NCBI GenBank assembly: GCA_963752915.1
Contig: CAVVZZ010000015.1
Location: 248,001-312,000, forward strand
Reading direction: 5' to 3'
DNA from: DATJPR01 sp963752915
Lineage (GTDB): Bacteria > Bacteroidota > Ignavibacteria > UBA10030 > UBA6906
DNA length: 64,000 bases
Shown here piece by piece: positions 52,706 through 61,082 of this stretch. Position 1 is the first letter of the stretch. The number at the start of each line of letters is the position of its first letter. Below the pieces are notes generated by a model. That model was given only the letters and a program-made list of their open reading frames with translations. It was not told the DNA's origin and ran no database searches. Position numbers and translations under genes: made by a program.

Positions 52706-53380
52706 ATGACAATGCAGAATTGGCCAGCAGGAGAACGGCCCAGAGAACGATTGATGACGGTCGGTCCCCAGGCGCTCTCCGATGCCGAACTCATCGCAAT
52801 TCTCTTGCGAACGGGCACGAAGGGAAAAAGTGCGTTGGACGTGAGCCGTGCACTGCTTGTCCGTGTGCGGTCGATCCGGGGCCTGGCCCGTCTTCCTGCC
52901 GTCGAGTTGACGCGGATGGACGGGATTGGGTGTGCGAAGGCGGCTGAGTTGATTGCCGCATTGGAGATCGGCAGGCGCGCACAGGCGGCATCGGACGAAC
53001 AACGTCCTGTGCTCAGGTCTCCCGACGACGCAGCGCGCAGGCTGATCCCGTTCCTGCGCGACCGTGAGAAGGAATCGTTTGTGGTGATGGTCCTCGATGC
53101 CCAGAATGCGCTGCGCACGCTGTCGGAAGTCTCCTGCGGAACATTGAATGCGAGCCTCGTCCATCCGAGGGAAGTCTATCGCGTGGCCATCGAACACGGT
53201 GCGGCGGCCATTCTCGTCGCGCACAACCATCCAAGCGGGAATCCGGAACCGAGCTCGGAAGACCTCGAGATCACACGACAGCTCGTCGAATCGGGAAAGA
53301 TCCTGGGGATTCCTCTCCACGACCACCTGATCATCGCCGGGAACGCGTTTACCAGTTTTGCCGAGCGTGGGTTGATTTGA
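52706..53380 (+). CDS. radC: DNA repair protein RadC (JAB/MPN metalloprotein)
   Basis: 224-aa RadC family protein. N-terminal UPF0758 helix-hairpin-helix part (ALSDAELIAILLRTGTKGKS, then MDGIGCAKAAELIAALE), then an MPN/JAB domain with the metal motif HNHPSGNPEPSSEDLEITR and DHLIIAG. The true function of RadC remains unclear; the original repair phenotype in Escherichia coli was reassigned. Start ATG 52706. Confidence 0.94.
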   Translation: MTMQNWPAGERPRERLMTVGPQALSDAELIAILLRTGTKGKSALDVSRALLVRVRSIRGLARLPAVELTRMDGIGCAKAAELIAALEIGRRAQAASDEQRPVLRSPDDAARRLIPFLRDREKESFVVMVLDAQNALRTLSEVSCGTLNASLVHPREVYRVAIEHGAAAILVAHNHPSGNPEPSSEDLEITRQLVESGKILGIPLHDHLIIAGNAFTSFAERGLI

Positions 53381-53564
53381 ACTTATTCGAGAAAAATCAG
53401 CTCTCCGTGAAGAACTAAAATGAAGTGAGTGAGGTTATTAAGATAGATTACGGGGTGACAGACTCGCTGACCAACTCCTTGCGCTGCAAAGGTTTAGCAG
53501 AAGTCAAGTTACCCGCGGTGTAAGCAGAATGCTGCATCCCTACAACGGGGATGCGAATGTTCGA

Positions 53565-53593
53565 TTGACAATGTTCAGTTTTTTCACTATCCT
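53565..53593 (+). promoter_or_regulatory. Strong sigma70-type promoter for the lipoprotein/LysM pair
   Basis: TTGACA (53565-53570), exactly 17 bp, then TATCCT (53588-53593). It lies 69 bp before the lipoprotein ATG, which is preceded by AGGAGG (53651-53656). A consensus -35 with ideal spacing and a consensus ribosome binding site predict high expression. Confidence 0.7.
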
Positions 53594-53661
53594 CTGAACG
53601 AACATTGGCCCCGAACCTGCTTTTCCAATCAAACCACCACCCTATACCTAGGAGGAATCCA

Positions 53662-53931
53662 ATGCGAACACTGAACAGGATGGTCATCGCACTATGCGTG
53701 ACTTTCCTTCTTTCAGGCTCGTTGATGCTGACCGGTTGCTCGTCCAGCCCGGACGAAGAGCAAATGAAGCAGTTGAACGACCTGAAGGATGAAGTTGCGA
53801 GTCTTCAAAAGGACCTGTCGGCAAAACAGGATCAGAAGGCGGCTCTTGACAAGGAAGTTGCGGAAAAGAACGCTAAGCTCAAGAAGTGCAATGACGACCA
53901 ACAGGTTGTCAAGCAGCGGTTGGCAAAGTAA
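53662..53931 (+). CDS. Small coiled-coil lipoprotein
   Basis: 89 aa. Type II signal peptide with lipobox LTGC (Cys26). The 64-residue mature part is a single amphipathic, heptad-like helix rich in Lys, Glu, Asp and Gln (EEQMKQLNDLKDEVASLQKD, then DKEVAEKNAKLKKCNDDQ), reminiscent in size and form of Lpp-type murein lipoproteins, though without the C-terminal Lys-Tyr-Arg of Lpp (it ends LAK). One further Cys lies in the helix. Anchored in the inner or outer membrane. Fifty bp before the LysM gene in the same transcript. No family name recognised. Confidence 0.82.
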   Translation: MRTLNRMVIALCVTFLLSGSLMLTGCSSSPDEEQMKQLNDLKDEVASLQKDLSAKQDQKAALDKEVAEKNAKLKKCNDDQQVVKQRLAK

Positions 53932-53981
53932 TGTCTTCCGATGCGACCAATGAGCATGACAACCAAGAAAGGAATTCGACA

Positions 53982-54740
53982 ATGAACGTGATGAGAATGT
54001 TCACCATCGTTCTTGCCGCCCTGCTGGTCGTGAGCGTCGGATCCGCGCAGGAGAAGATGACCAAAGACCAGTGGCAGCAAGAAATCACATCGACAACCGC
54101 ACAACGCAACGATTTGACCAACCAGGTAAAGGCTGTTACCGATCAGGTAACCGCACTCACCCAGCAATCCGCGAAGCTCGACGACGACTACAACAAGTGT
54201 CTCGACGAGTTGTACGGTCTGGTGGGCTCAAATCAGAAAGAGGCGGAAGCCTATCGTGGGGAGATTGGTGCAGCAGAGAACACCGCAAACGAGCTTTCCC
54301 GCCTGTCGGATGCCGACCTGATGGCGAGATCAGCGGATGTGGATGCGCTCGCTGCAAAAGTGAAGAGTCTATGGGACAACAAGCTATCGTTGATCCCGGA
54401 GTTCTATGATCGGCTGACCGCGCTGAACGACAAGGTGAAAGCGCTTCAGACGACCCTTGCGGGCCAGACCAAGATCTATACGGTCGGAACGTGGGCGCAT
54501 GACAGAGACTGCCTCTGGAACATTGCCAAGAAGAAGGACATCTACGACAACGCGTGGATGTGGCCGAAAATCTGGCAGGGGAACCGCGATCAGATTAAGG
54601 ATCCCGATATTATTCATCAGGGCCAGAAGCTGACGATCCCGAAGGGGACCGAACTGAATGCGGACGAGAAGGCAAGCGCAAGGAAGTACTACTCACACAA
54701 ATCGGCGGCAACGAAGCCCGCGGAGCCCGCGACCAAGTAA
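53982..54740 (+). CDS. Secreted coiled-coil protein with C-terminal LysM domain
   Basis: 252 aa. Signal peptide 1-22 (LAALLVVSVGSAQ). Residues 25-160 are largely helical, with coiled-coil segments such as DLTNQVKAVTDQVTALTQQ. Residues 165-222 form a LysM-like peptidoglycan-binding domain: TVGTWAHDRDCLWNIAKKKD, then WPKIWQGNRDQIKDPDIIHQ and GQKLTIPKG. Start at 53982 is preferred over an upstream in-frame ATG because it yields a clean signal peptide and has AAAGGA 9 nt upstream. Together with the preceding lipoprotein it suggests an envelope scaffold linking membrane and peptidoglycan (inference). A strong terminator follows. Confidence 0.85.
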   Translation: MNVMRMFTIVLAALLVVSVGSAQEKMTKDQWQQEITSTTAQRNDLTNQVKAVTDQVTALTQQSAKLDDDYNKCLDELYGLVGSNQKEAEAYRGEIGAAENTANELSRLSDADLMARSADVDALAAKVKSLWDNKLSLIPEFYDRLTALNDKVKALQTTLAGQTKIYTVGTWAHDRDCLWNIAKKKDIYDNAWMWPKIWQGNRDQIKDPDIIHQGQKLTIPKGTELNADEKASARKYYSHKSAATKPAEPATK

Positions 54741-54781
54741 TTGAGGCGTCATCACGCTGAATTGTGCAGCGAATATTCCGG

Positions 54782-54823
54782 AACCCCCTTTTCTGCCGAA
54801 CACCGGCAGAAGAGGGGGTTTTC
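54782..54823 (+). terminator. Strong Rho-independent terminator
   Basis: Seventeen-bp stem with one wobble: AACCCCCTTTTCTGCCG (54782-54798) and the matching arm at 54804-54820, 5-nt loop, followed by TTCC. The A/T ends make it usable from both strands. It separates the LysM gene from phoH. Confidence 0.85.
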
Positions 54824-54860
54824 CGTTCGTGGCCATGACTAAACGCGACGGAGCAGGCTC

Positions 54861-55835
54861 TTGATCGAAAAGAAGGTCAAAATTGAGGGGGTGGACCCCG
54901 TCCAACTTCTTGGATTGAACGATGCGAATCTTCAGATCCTGGAACGCCGGTTCGACGCAGGGATCGTCGTGCGGGGAGACACCGTCAGCATGCGCGGGGA
55001 CCAGGCGGAGGTCGATCAGATTGACCGGATAGTGCGGGAGATGATCTATCTTCTCACGCGGAACGGCAATCTGACCGTCAACGATGTCGAAACCGTGATC
55101 GACCTGGTGACGGCAAATGGCGAGCCCGCCGTCCCGAAATCCTTGAGCCCGGCGACGGAAGACGGCGAAGTGATTCTCTACACGAAGAGTCAAATCATCC
55201 GCACGCGGACACCGGGACAGAAGGACTATGTGCGTCAGATCCGCAAGAACGATATCGTGTTTGCCGTTGGTCCTGCCGGAACGGGCAAAACATACCTCGC
55301 CGTCGCCTTTGCGGTCGCCGCTCTCAAGAACAACGAGATTACAAAAATCGTCCTGACACGTCCCGCTGTGGAAGCGGGGGAGAGCCTTGGATTTCTTCCA
55401 GGCGACCTCAAGGAGAAAATCGACCCCTATCTGCGGCCGCTCTACGACGCGCTGGATGACATGATTCCCGCCGAAAAGCTCCGGACCTATATCGAACGCC
55501 GCGTCGTCGAGATTGCCCCGCTCGCGTATATGCGGGGACGGACGATCAATAACGCCTATGTCATCCTCGACGAGGCGCAGAACGCTTCGGCGATGCAGAT
55601 GAAGATGTTTCTCACCCGCCTCGGTCCGAATTCACGGGCGATCATCACGGGGGACGTCACGCAAATCGACCTGCCCAACAAGCAAACGTCCGGCCTGGTT
55701 CAGATTCAGGAGGTCCTGCGGGATATCGAAGGGATTGCGTTCGTCTACTTCGACCGGAATGATGTTGTCCGTCACAAGCTCGTGAAGGACATCATCGACG
55801 CGTACGACAAGTTCAGCAATCACAACGAGGCGTGA
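54861..55835 (+). CDS. phoH: PhoH family ATPase
   Basis: 324-aa PhoH-like protein: an N-terminal KH-like region (LGLNDANLQILERRFDAGIV), then a P-loop domain with Walker A GPAGTGKTYLAVAFAVAAL, RPAVEAGESLGFLPGDLKEK, AYMRGRTINNAYVILDEAQN (Walker B) and ITGDVTQIDLP. PhoH proteins are ATPases/RNA helicase-like and often sit beside ybeY, which is not present here. TTG start at 54861 with GGAG about 9 nt upstream. First gene after the terminator; converges on mazG. Confidence 0.95.
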   Translation: MIEKKVKIEGVDPVQLLGLNDANLQILERRFDAGIVVRGDTVSMRGDQAEVDQIDRIVREMIYLLTRNGNLTVNDVETVIDLVTANGEPAVPKSLSPATEDGEVILYTKSQIIRTRTPGQKDYVRQIRKNDIVFAVGPAGTGKTYLAVAFAVAALKNNEITKIVLTRPAVEAGESLGFLPGDLKEKIDPYLRPLYDALDDMIPAEKLRTYIERRVVEIAPLAYMRGRTINNAYVILDEAQNASAMQMKMFLTRLGPNSRAIITGDVTQIDLPNKQTSGLVQIQEVLRDIEGIAFVYFDRNDVVRHKLVKDIIDAYDKFSNHNEA

Positions 55836-55862
55836 GTGCAGCCGCCGGCGCAGCGGGTTGCT

Positions 55863-56645
55863 TTATGCGCGTTTCTTCTTCATTGCATTCCAGATCGCGT
55901 CCATCTCCTGCAGCGACGATGCCCGGACGCTCGTTCCCCGGCGTGCGAGCTCTCGCTCGATGCCGCGGAATCGCTTTGTGAATTTCGCCGTGGCCCGGTG
56001 TAATGCGGTTTCGGGGTCCAACCGGAGGAAACGCGCATAATTGACGAGTGCGAAGAGGAGGTCTCCGAATTCCTCCTCCCGTCGTTTCCGGGACGAATGC
56101 TCGAGTGTTTCGTGCACTTCGCGGAGCTCTTCGGCGACCTTTTTCCACACGTCTTTCCGGTGTTTCCAGTCGAACCCGACACCCGCCGCACGCTGCTGTA
56201 CCCGTCGCGCCCGCATGAGGGCAGGCATGGAATGCGGGATGCCGTCGAGAAGCGATCGTCGGCCTTCATCCAGTTTCAACTGCTCCCAGCGCTTGAGGAC
56301 CTCCCCCGAAGTGCGGAGTCTGGCCGTGCCGAACACGTGCGGGTGCCGACGGATCATCTTGTCCGAGATTTCATCAAGCACTTCGCGCAGGGTGAACTCT
56401 CCCTTTTCTTCCGCGATCGTCGCGTGCAGGAGGATATTCATGAGGAGGTCGCCCAATTCGGACTTCAACGGTTCGCTTTTCTTGCCGGAGATGGATTCTA
56501 CCACTTCATAGGCCTCTTCGATCAGGGAAGCGCGAAGTGAAGCGTGAGTCTGTTTCCGATCCCATGGACATTCCCGCCGAAGGCGACGAATGATTGTCAC
56601 AAATTGTTCGAACTCTCGAGTCGGTGCAGGGACGACAGTCGGCAT
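55863..56645 (-). CDS. mazG: Nucleoside triphosphate pyrophosphohydrolase MazG
   Basis: 260-aa two-domain MazG house-cleaning NTP pyrophosphatase. First domain: CPWDRKQTHASLRASLIEEA, YEVVESI and ELGDLLMNILLHA carrying the ExxE12-28ExxD metal ligands; second domain: GFDWKHRKDVWKKVAEEL, then REEEFGDLLFALVNYAR. Start MPTVVPAP at 56645 is chosen because upstream codons in the open frame are not family-like. Divergent from the amidohydrolase gene. Confidence 0.94.
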   Translation of the reverse strand: MPTVVPAPTREFEQFVTIIRRLRRECPWDRKQTHASLRASLIEEAYEVVESISGKKSEPLKSELGDLLMNILLHATIAEEKGEFTLREVLDEISDKMIRRHPHVFGTARLRTSGEVLKRWEQLKLDEGRRSLLDGIPHSMPALMRARRVQQRAAGVGFDWKHRKDVWKKVAEELREVHETLEHSSRKRREEEFGDLLFALVNYARFLRLDPETALHRATAKFTKRFRGIERELARRGTSVRASSLQEMDAIWNAMKKKRA

Positions 56646-56765
56646 TGTTTTGCTCCGGGGAAAGAAGTGCGTTACGTTAGATATTTGATTTCTCAGAAGC
56701 AACGCGGTCTGGATTCTCGCAACTCGTCTTCCTATATTTTTCCTCACCCTCTCCATTGACTATCC

Positions 56766-58472
56766 ATGACAAGAAGACAGCAGGTTGTCATCACGGCCGG
56801 AGTGGTCGTCGTGTGTGCTGCGGCGGCCGTTCTTTTCTCACGCCATCATCGTCGGGACGTGCCCATGTTGCTCATAAACGGCGTGGTCTACACCGTTAAT
56901 CCCTCCCAGCCCAAAGCCGAAGCAATCGCGATCGACGATGGGGTCATTGTCGGTGTGGGCTTCACGCGGGATTTGCTGGAGCGGTTCGAGGCGGACACCG
57001 TTATCGACCTCAAGGGGAAGCCGGTGTATCCCGGGTTCATCGACTCACATGCTCACCTCGAAGGGCTCGGGGCCTCGCTGATGTATTTGAGCCTCCGCGG
57101 TCTGCCGTCGGCCTCCTCGGTCGCAGAACATGTCGCAGAAGTGGCCCATGGGCGGCCCGCAGGTTCCTGGATTCGTGGGAACGGCTGGGATCAGAACCTG
57201 TGGCCGGGGAAGAAGTTTCCGACAAAGGACCTCCTCGATGCCGTCGTCCCAGACAATCCTGTCGTCCTTCGAAGGATTGACGGGCACGCAGTCTGGGTCA
57301 ACAGCGCGGCCTTGAAATTGGCGAAGATCGCGCGAACGACCCCGGATCCCCCGGGGGGCCGAATCCTCCGCGCGGCGGATGGTGAGCCGACAGGAGTCCT
57401 TGTCGACAACGCGGTCGATCTCCTCCTCAACGCTATTCCTCCCCCGGCCAAAGCCGAGCGGGAAGAAGCAATCCGGAGAGCAATCACCCTGTGTCTCCAA
57501 TTCGGGCTCACACAGGTGCATGACATGGGCGCTGACAGCGAAATGATCGCGATCTATCGTGACATGATCGGAAAGAACCAATTTCCGTTTCGTGTCTATG
57601 CCGCAATTGACGGCGCGGGAGCAACATGGAAACACTACCTCGAGACAGGGCCGGAAAAAATTGATGGGACCGGGAAACTCTCCGTCCGCGCGTTGAAGTT
57701 GTATATGGATGGCGCCCTGGGCTCGCGGGGTGCTGCACTCCTCGAGCCATATGCCGACGAACCGGGGAACAGGGGGATCACGGTGATGTCCGAGGATTCT
57801 CTCGTCCGGATTGCCGAAGTCTGCATCGATAAGGGGTTTCAGCTTTGCACACATGCGATCGGCGACCGCGCGAACAGCATTGTCCTATCGGCATATGCAA
57901 AAGCATTTCATGCCCGGGATGTTTCGGGGAACGACCTTCGCTTCAGAATCGAACATGCGGAGGTCCTGGAGCCCGCCGACATCCGACAGTTCCACACCCT
58001 TGGCGTTCTGCCGATGATGCAGCCGACGCATTGCACGTCCGACATGCCATGGATCGTCGACCGACTTGGCCCCGTCCGGGCACAATATGCTTCCGTGTGG
58101 CGGTCTCTCCTGGATGACGGGAACATCATCCCCGGCGGGTCGGACTTTCCGGTCGAGTCTCCGAACCCGCTCCTTGGTTTCTACGCGGCGATCACGCGTC
58201 AGGACCTGGACGGGCAGCCCGACAGTGGATGGTACCCGGAGCAGCGGATGACGCGCGATGAGGCGCTGAAAGCATTCACGCTCTGGGGCTCGTATTCCGC
58301 ATTTGAGGAAGATCTCAAAGGTTCCATTGAAGTGGGTAAATGGGCTGACCTCGTCGTTCTTGATCAGGATATCATGCGGATCGATCCATCGGAGATTCCG
58401 GATGTCAAAGTTCTCCGGACGATGGTCGGCGGCACGTTTGTTTACGAAAACCAAACCGCGGTGTCGGACTAG
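56766..58472 (+). CDS. YtcJ-like metal-dependent amidohydrolase, membrane-anchored
   Basis: 568 aa. A hydrophobic segment at residues 8-24 after a basic start suggests a signal anchor or uncleaved signal peptide. The amidohydrolase barrel carries GFIDSHAHLEG (HxH), a His in LCTHAIGDRANS, RIEHAEVL and the catalytic Asp in GGSDFPVESPNPL, plus the C-terminal dihydroorotase-like beta domain ending GGTFVYENQ. The YtcJ/DUF amidohydrolase-3 group acts on varied amides; substrate unknown. Five bp before the MFS transporter gene, so a transport-hydrolysis pair is possible. Confidence 0.9.
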   Translation: MTRRQQVVITAGVVVVCAAAAVLFSRHHRRDVPMLLINGVVYTVNPSQPKAEAIAIDDGVIVGVGFTRDLLERFEADTVIDLKGKPVYPGFIDSHAHLEGLGASLMYLSLRGLPSASSVAEHVAEVAHGRPAGSWIRGNGWDQNLWPGKKFPTKDLLDAVVPDNPVVLRRIDGHAVWVNSAALKLAKIARTTPDPPGGRILRAADGEPTGVLVDNAVDLLLNAIPPPAKAEREEAIRRAITLCLQFGLTQVHDMGADSEMIAIYRDMIGKNQFPFRVYAAIDGAGATWKHYLETGPEKIDGTGKLSVRALKLYMDGALGSRGAALLEPYADEPGNRGITVMSEDSLVRIAEVCIDKGFQLCTHAIGDRANSIVLSAYAKAFHARDVSGNDLRFRIEHAEVLEPADIRQFHTLGVLPMMQPTHCTSDMPWIVDRLGPVRAQYASVWRSLLDDGNIIPGGSDFPVESPNPLLGFYAAITRQDLDGQPDSGWYPEQRMTRDEALKAFTLWGSYSAFEEDLKGSIEVGKWADLVVLDQDIMRIDPSEIPDVKVLRTMVGGTFVYENQTAVSD

Positions 58473-58477
58473 AGACA

Positions 58478-59749
58478 GTGAAGGTCGAAGACTCTGACCG
58501 GAGCCTCAAGCGCCGGAACTTCATCCTGAACGTGTTTGAGGGCGGGACCTTCATTGCGGCAAACGGCTTCGCCGCCGTCCAGACGGTCTTGCCGGCCCTC
58601 ATCGCGCGCCTCGGGGGTTCGAACCTCGAGGTCGGTGCTGTCCTGGTGGTGGGGTTCTCGTTTCAATTTCTCCCGCAAATCTTTTCCGCGCGGTACGCCG
58701 AGGCGTCCCCCTGGAAGAAGCCGGGGACACTGCTGTTCGGCCTCCTCCAGCGGTGCGTGATGCTCTTCATGGGGATCATGTTGTTTCTTTTGGGCGGCAG
58801 GTTTCCGTCCCTGACATTGATCCTCCTGCTCGTTCTGTTTGCCGTGAACCAAACGTTCTCCGGTATTGCATCACCGTTCTGGATCGATTTTGTTGCCAAG
58901 CTCACGCCGCCACACTGGCGCGGCCGACTCATCGGATTCCGGACTTCGCTGGGAGGGCTGGGAGGCTTCGTCGCGGGGCTCGTCCTCACGGGAATCCTCG
59001 CAGCGATATCCTTCCCCGGGAATTTCGCTCTCGCGTTCGTCCTCGCCGGTCTCATGCAATCGGTGTCGCTCGTCATCCAGTGGCGCGTCGTTGAACCCAC
59101 CCCGAGCGACGTCGGGCCCCGTGAATCATTCGCATCGTATGTCCGGACCCTGTTCGAGATCATCCGCCTCAGCAGGGACTTCTCGCTGTTCATCGTTTCC
59201 ATGGCGCTGATGATCCTTGGTTCAATGGCGGTCCCGTTCTATACCGTGTACGCCGTCCGGAAACTCCAGGTGGCCGAGCAAATGGTCGGCGCGTACACGA
59301 CCATGATGGTGGTCATACAGATCGGAAGCGCGCTCCTCACCGGGATCGTCGCTGACCATTACGGGAACAAGAGCGCCCTCATGATCGCGGGGAGCGGGCT
59401 TGCATTGGCCTCGTTAGTTGCGTTGATTACCTCGTCACCGACGATGTTCCTCCTGGTGTTTCTCTTTCTCGGAGTCAACGTGGGAAGCGAAGTGATGTCA
59501 CGGTATAACATGGCTGTCGACTTCGCGCCGGAACGGCGACGATCCACCTTTGTCGGGCTGGTAAATACCATCCTCGCGCCGATGTACCTTGTGGGGATCC
59601 TCGGCGGGATCGTCGGCGACGCGTTCGGGTATAAGGCGGTGTTTCTGACAAGCATGGCGTGTTCGGTGCTCGGCGTCCTTGTCCTTTGGCTCTTTGTCGA
59701 AGACCCCGGAAGCGCCCTGCGGCGGCGGTTGCGGCGGGCAGCCACATGA
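58478..59749 (+). CDS. MFS transporter
   Basis: 423-aa polytopic membrane protein with about twelve hydrophobic segments and a cytoplasmic GRLIGFRTSLGGLGG loop after segment 4; a second half begins FSLFIVSMALMILGSMA. This fits the major facilitator superfamily; the MFS motif A region is degenerate (SARYAEASPWKKPG). GTG start at 58478. Substrate unknown. Overlaps prmC by ATGA. Confidence 0.87.
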   Translation: MKVEDSDRSLKRRNFILNVFEGGTFIAANGFAAVQTVLPALIARLGGSNLEVGAVLVVGFSFQFLPQIFSARYAEASPWKKPGTLLFGLLQRCVMLFMGIMLFLLGGRFPSLTLILLLVLFAVNQTFSGIASPFWIDFVAKLTPPHWRGRLIGFRTSLGGLGGFVAGLVLTGILAAISFPGNFALAFVLAGLMQSVSLVIQWRVVEPTPSDVGPRESFASYVRTLFEIIRLSRDFSLFIVSMALMILGSMAVPFYTVYAVRKLQVAEQMVGAYTTMMVVIQIGSALLTGIVADHYGNKSALMIAGSGLALASLVALITSSPTMFLLVFLFLGVNVGSEVMSRYNMAVDFAPERRRSTFVGLVNTILAPMYLVGILGGIVGDAFGYKAVFLTSMACSVLGVLVLWLFVEDPGSALRRRLRRAAT

Positions 59750-60627
59750 GCAACGGGCCTCAGCATTGGACAGTGCTCTCGCTCCTCGACTGGACGACCG
59801 ACCATCTGATGAAACGGGGATTCGATGAGGCGCGCCTCCACGTCGAACTCCTTCTGGCCCACGTTCTGCGGCTGAAACGACTGGATCTGTACCTGCAGTT
59901 CGACAGGCCCCTTACGAATGAGGAACTCGCAACGTTCCGGGCTCTCTACGAACGGCGGCTCAAGCATGAACCCCTTCAGTATATTCTGGGCGAAACGGAA
60001 TTCATGGGGCTACGCTTCGAAGTGACTCCTGCCGTTCTCATTCCGAGGCCTGAGACCGAACTGCTGGTGGAACAGGCGTTCGACATGATCGACCGGGAGG
60101 CTGGGAAAGTGATCTCCATTCTCGACATCGGCTGCGGCTCGGGAAATGTCGGGATCCCGCTGGCGAAACGGTACCCGTCGATGCGCATGGTGTCGGTGGA
60201 TTGTGAGCCGGACGCCCTTGCCGTCGCCCAGCGGAATGCCCTGTCCCACGGCATTGCGAACATGGTCTTTGAATGCAAAAACATCTTCACGGATCCGATC
60301 GTGGGTGCTCCATTCGATATGGTGCTCTCGAATCCTCCATACATCGCCGCGGTCGACATGCCGACCTTGCAGGAAGAAGTGCGGATGTTCGAGCCGCGCA
60401 AGGCGCTTACCGATGAGGGAGACGGCCTGGCATCGTATCGACGGATCGGTCAGCTTCTCCCGACACTTCTGCATCCGGGAGGAATCGTGGGGTTCGAGCT
60501 GGGGTACGGTCAGGCCGACGCGGTGTCAGAAATTCTTCGACGTGCAGGGACCGTCAATCTGCGGTGCATCAAGGACCACGCGGAGATCGACCGCGTACTG
60601 ATCGGCGAATGGAGTGCCGTTCGATGA
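59746..60627 (+). CDS. prmC: Peptide chain release factor N5-glutamine methyltransferase
   Basis: 293-aa PrmC/HemK, which methylates the Gln of the GGQ motif in RF1 and RF2. N-terminal helical domain (ARLHVELLLAHVLRLKRLDL, ERRLKHEPLQYILGETEFMG), catalytic domain with IPRPETELLVEQ, SAM loop ILDIGCGSGNVGIPLA, and the substrate motif VLSNPPYI. Start MSNGPQHW at 59746 is set by the ATGA overlap with the MFS gene and the normal length. Overlaps dtd by ATGA. Confidence 0.96.
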   Translation: MSNGPQHWTVLSLLDWTTDHLMKRGFDEARLHVELLLAHVLRLKRLDLYLQFDRPLTNEELATFRALYERRLKHEPLQYILGETEFMGLRFEVTPAVLIPRPETELLVEQAFDMIDREAGKVISILDIGCGSGNVGIPLAKRYPSMRMVSVDCEPDALAVAQRNALSHGIANMVFECKNIFTDPIVGAPFDMVLSNPPYIAAVDMPTLQEEVRMFEPRKALTDEGDGLASYRRIGQLLPTLLHPGGIVGFELGYGQADAVSEILRRAGTVNLRCIKDHAEIDRVLIGEWSAVR

Positions 60628-61079
60628 GGACCGTCGTGCAAAGAGTGAGCGGCGGGAGCGTCTCGATTGATGGCGCGCTCTATGCTTCGATAGGGAAAGG
60701 CTACGTTATCCTGCTGGGCATCCGGAAGGGAGACACGGCGGCGGACGCGGACTTCCTGGCAACAAAATGCGCCGGTTTGCGGGTGATGGACGACGGAGAA
60801 GGAAAGATGAACGTGTCGTTGGATGACACCGGCGGCAGCGTCATCATCGTTTCGCAGTTTACGTTGTACGGCGACGCCCAACGCGGGAATCGACCGAGCT
60901 TCATCGACGCCGCTGGCGCGCCGGAAGCAGAACCGCTGTACGAACGCTTCGTCGATCGGATGCGCTCCCTGCTTGGGGCCGAACGTGTGGCCACAGGGGT
61001 CTTCGGTGCGATGATGGAAGTGAAAATTCTCAACGACGGCCCGGTGACGATCATTATCGAGAGCCGCGGGAGCGAGTGA
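60624..61079 (+). CDS. dtd: D-aminoacyl-tRNA deacylase
   Basis: 151-aa DTD, which hydrolyses D-aminoacyl-tRNA (and Gly-tRNA(Ala)). Start MRTVVQRVSGGSVSIDG; the catalytic-core SQFTLYGD motif and the cross-subunit GPVTI motif (the Gly-cisPro) are both present, with GNRPSFIDAAGAPEA between. Full length. ATGA overlap with prmC; 3 bp before the next gene. Confidence 0.97.
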   Translation: MRTVVQRVSGGSVSIDGALYASIGKGYVILLGIRKGDTAADADFLATKCAGLRVMDDGEGKMNVSLDDTGGSVIIVSQFTLYGDAQRGNRPSFIDAAGAPEAEPLYERFVDRMRSLLGAERVATGVFGAMMEVKILNDGPVTIIIESRGSE

Positions 61080-61082
61080 GCG

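Noticed and set aside
51494..53326. Long minus-strand reading frame of about 610 codons opposite the binding-fold protein and radC
   Set aside because: It spans two convincing plus-strand genes, has an Arg/Asp-rich antisense composition and no family resemblance. Similar long antisense frames at 1048-2313, 30763-32217, 37254-38762, 40240-41619 and 60510-62255 are rejected for the same reason: high GC at third positions keeps shadow frames open.
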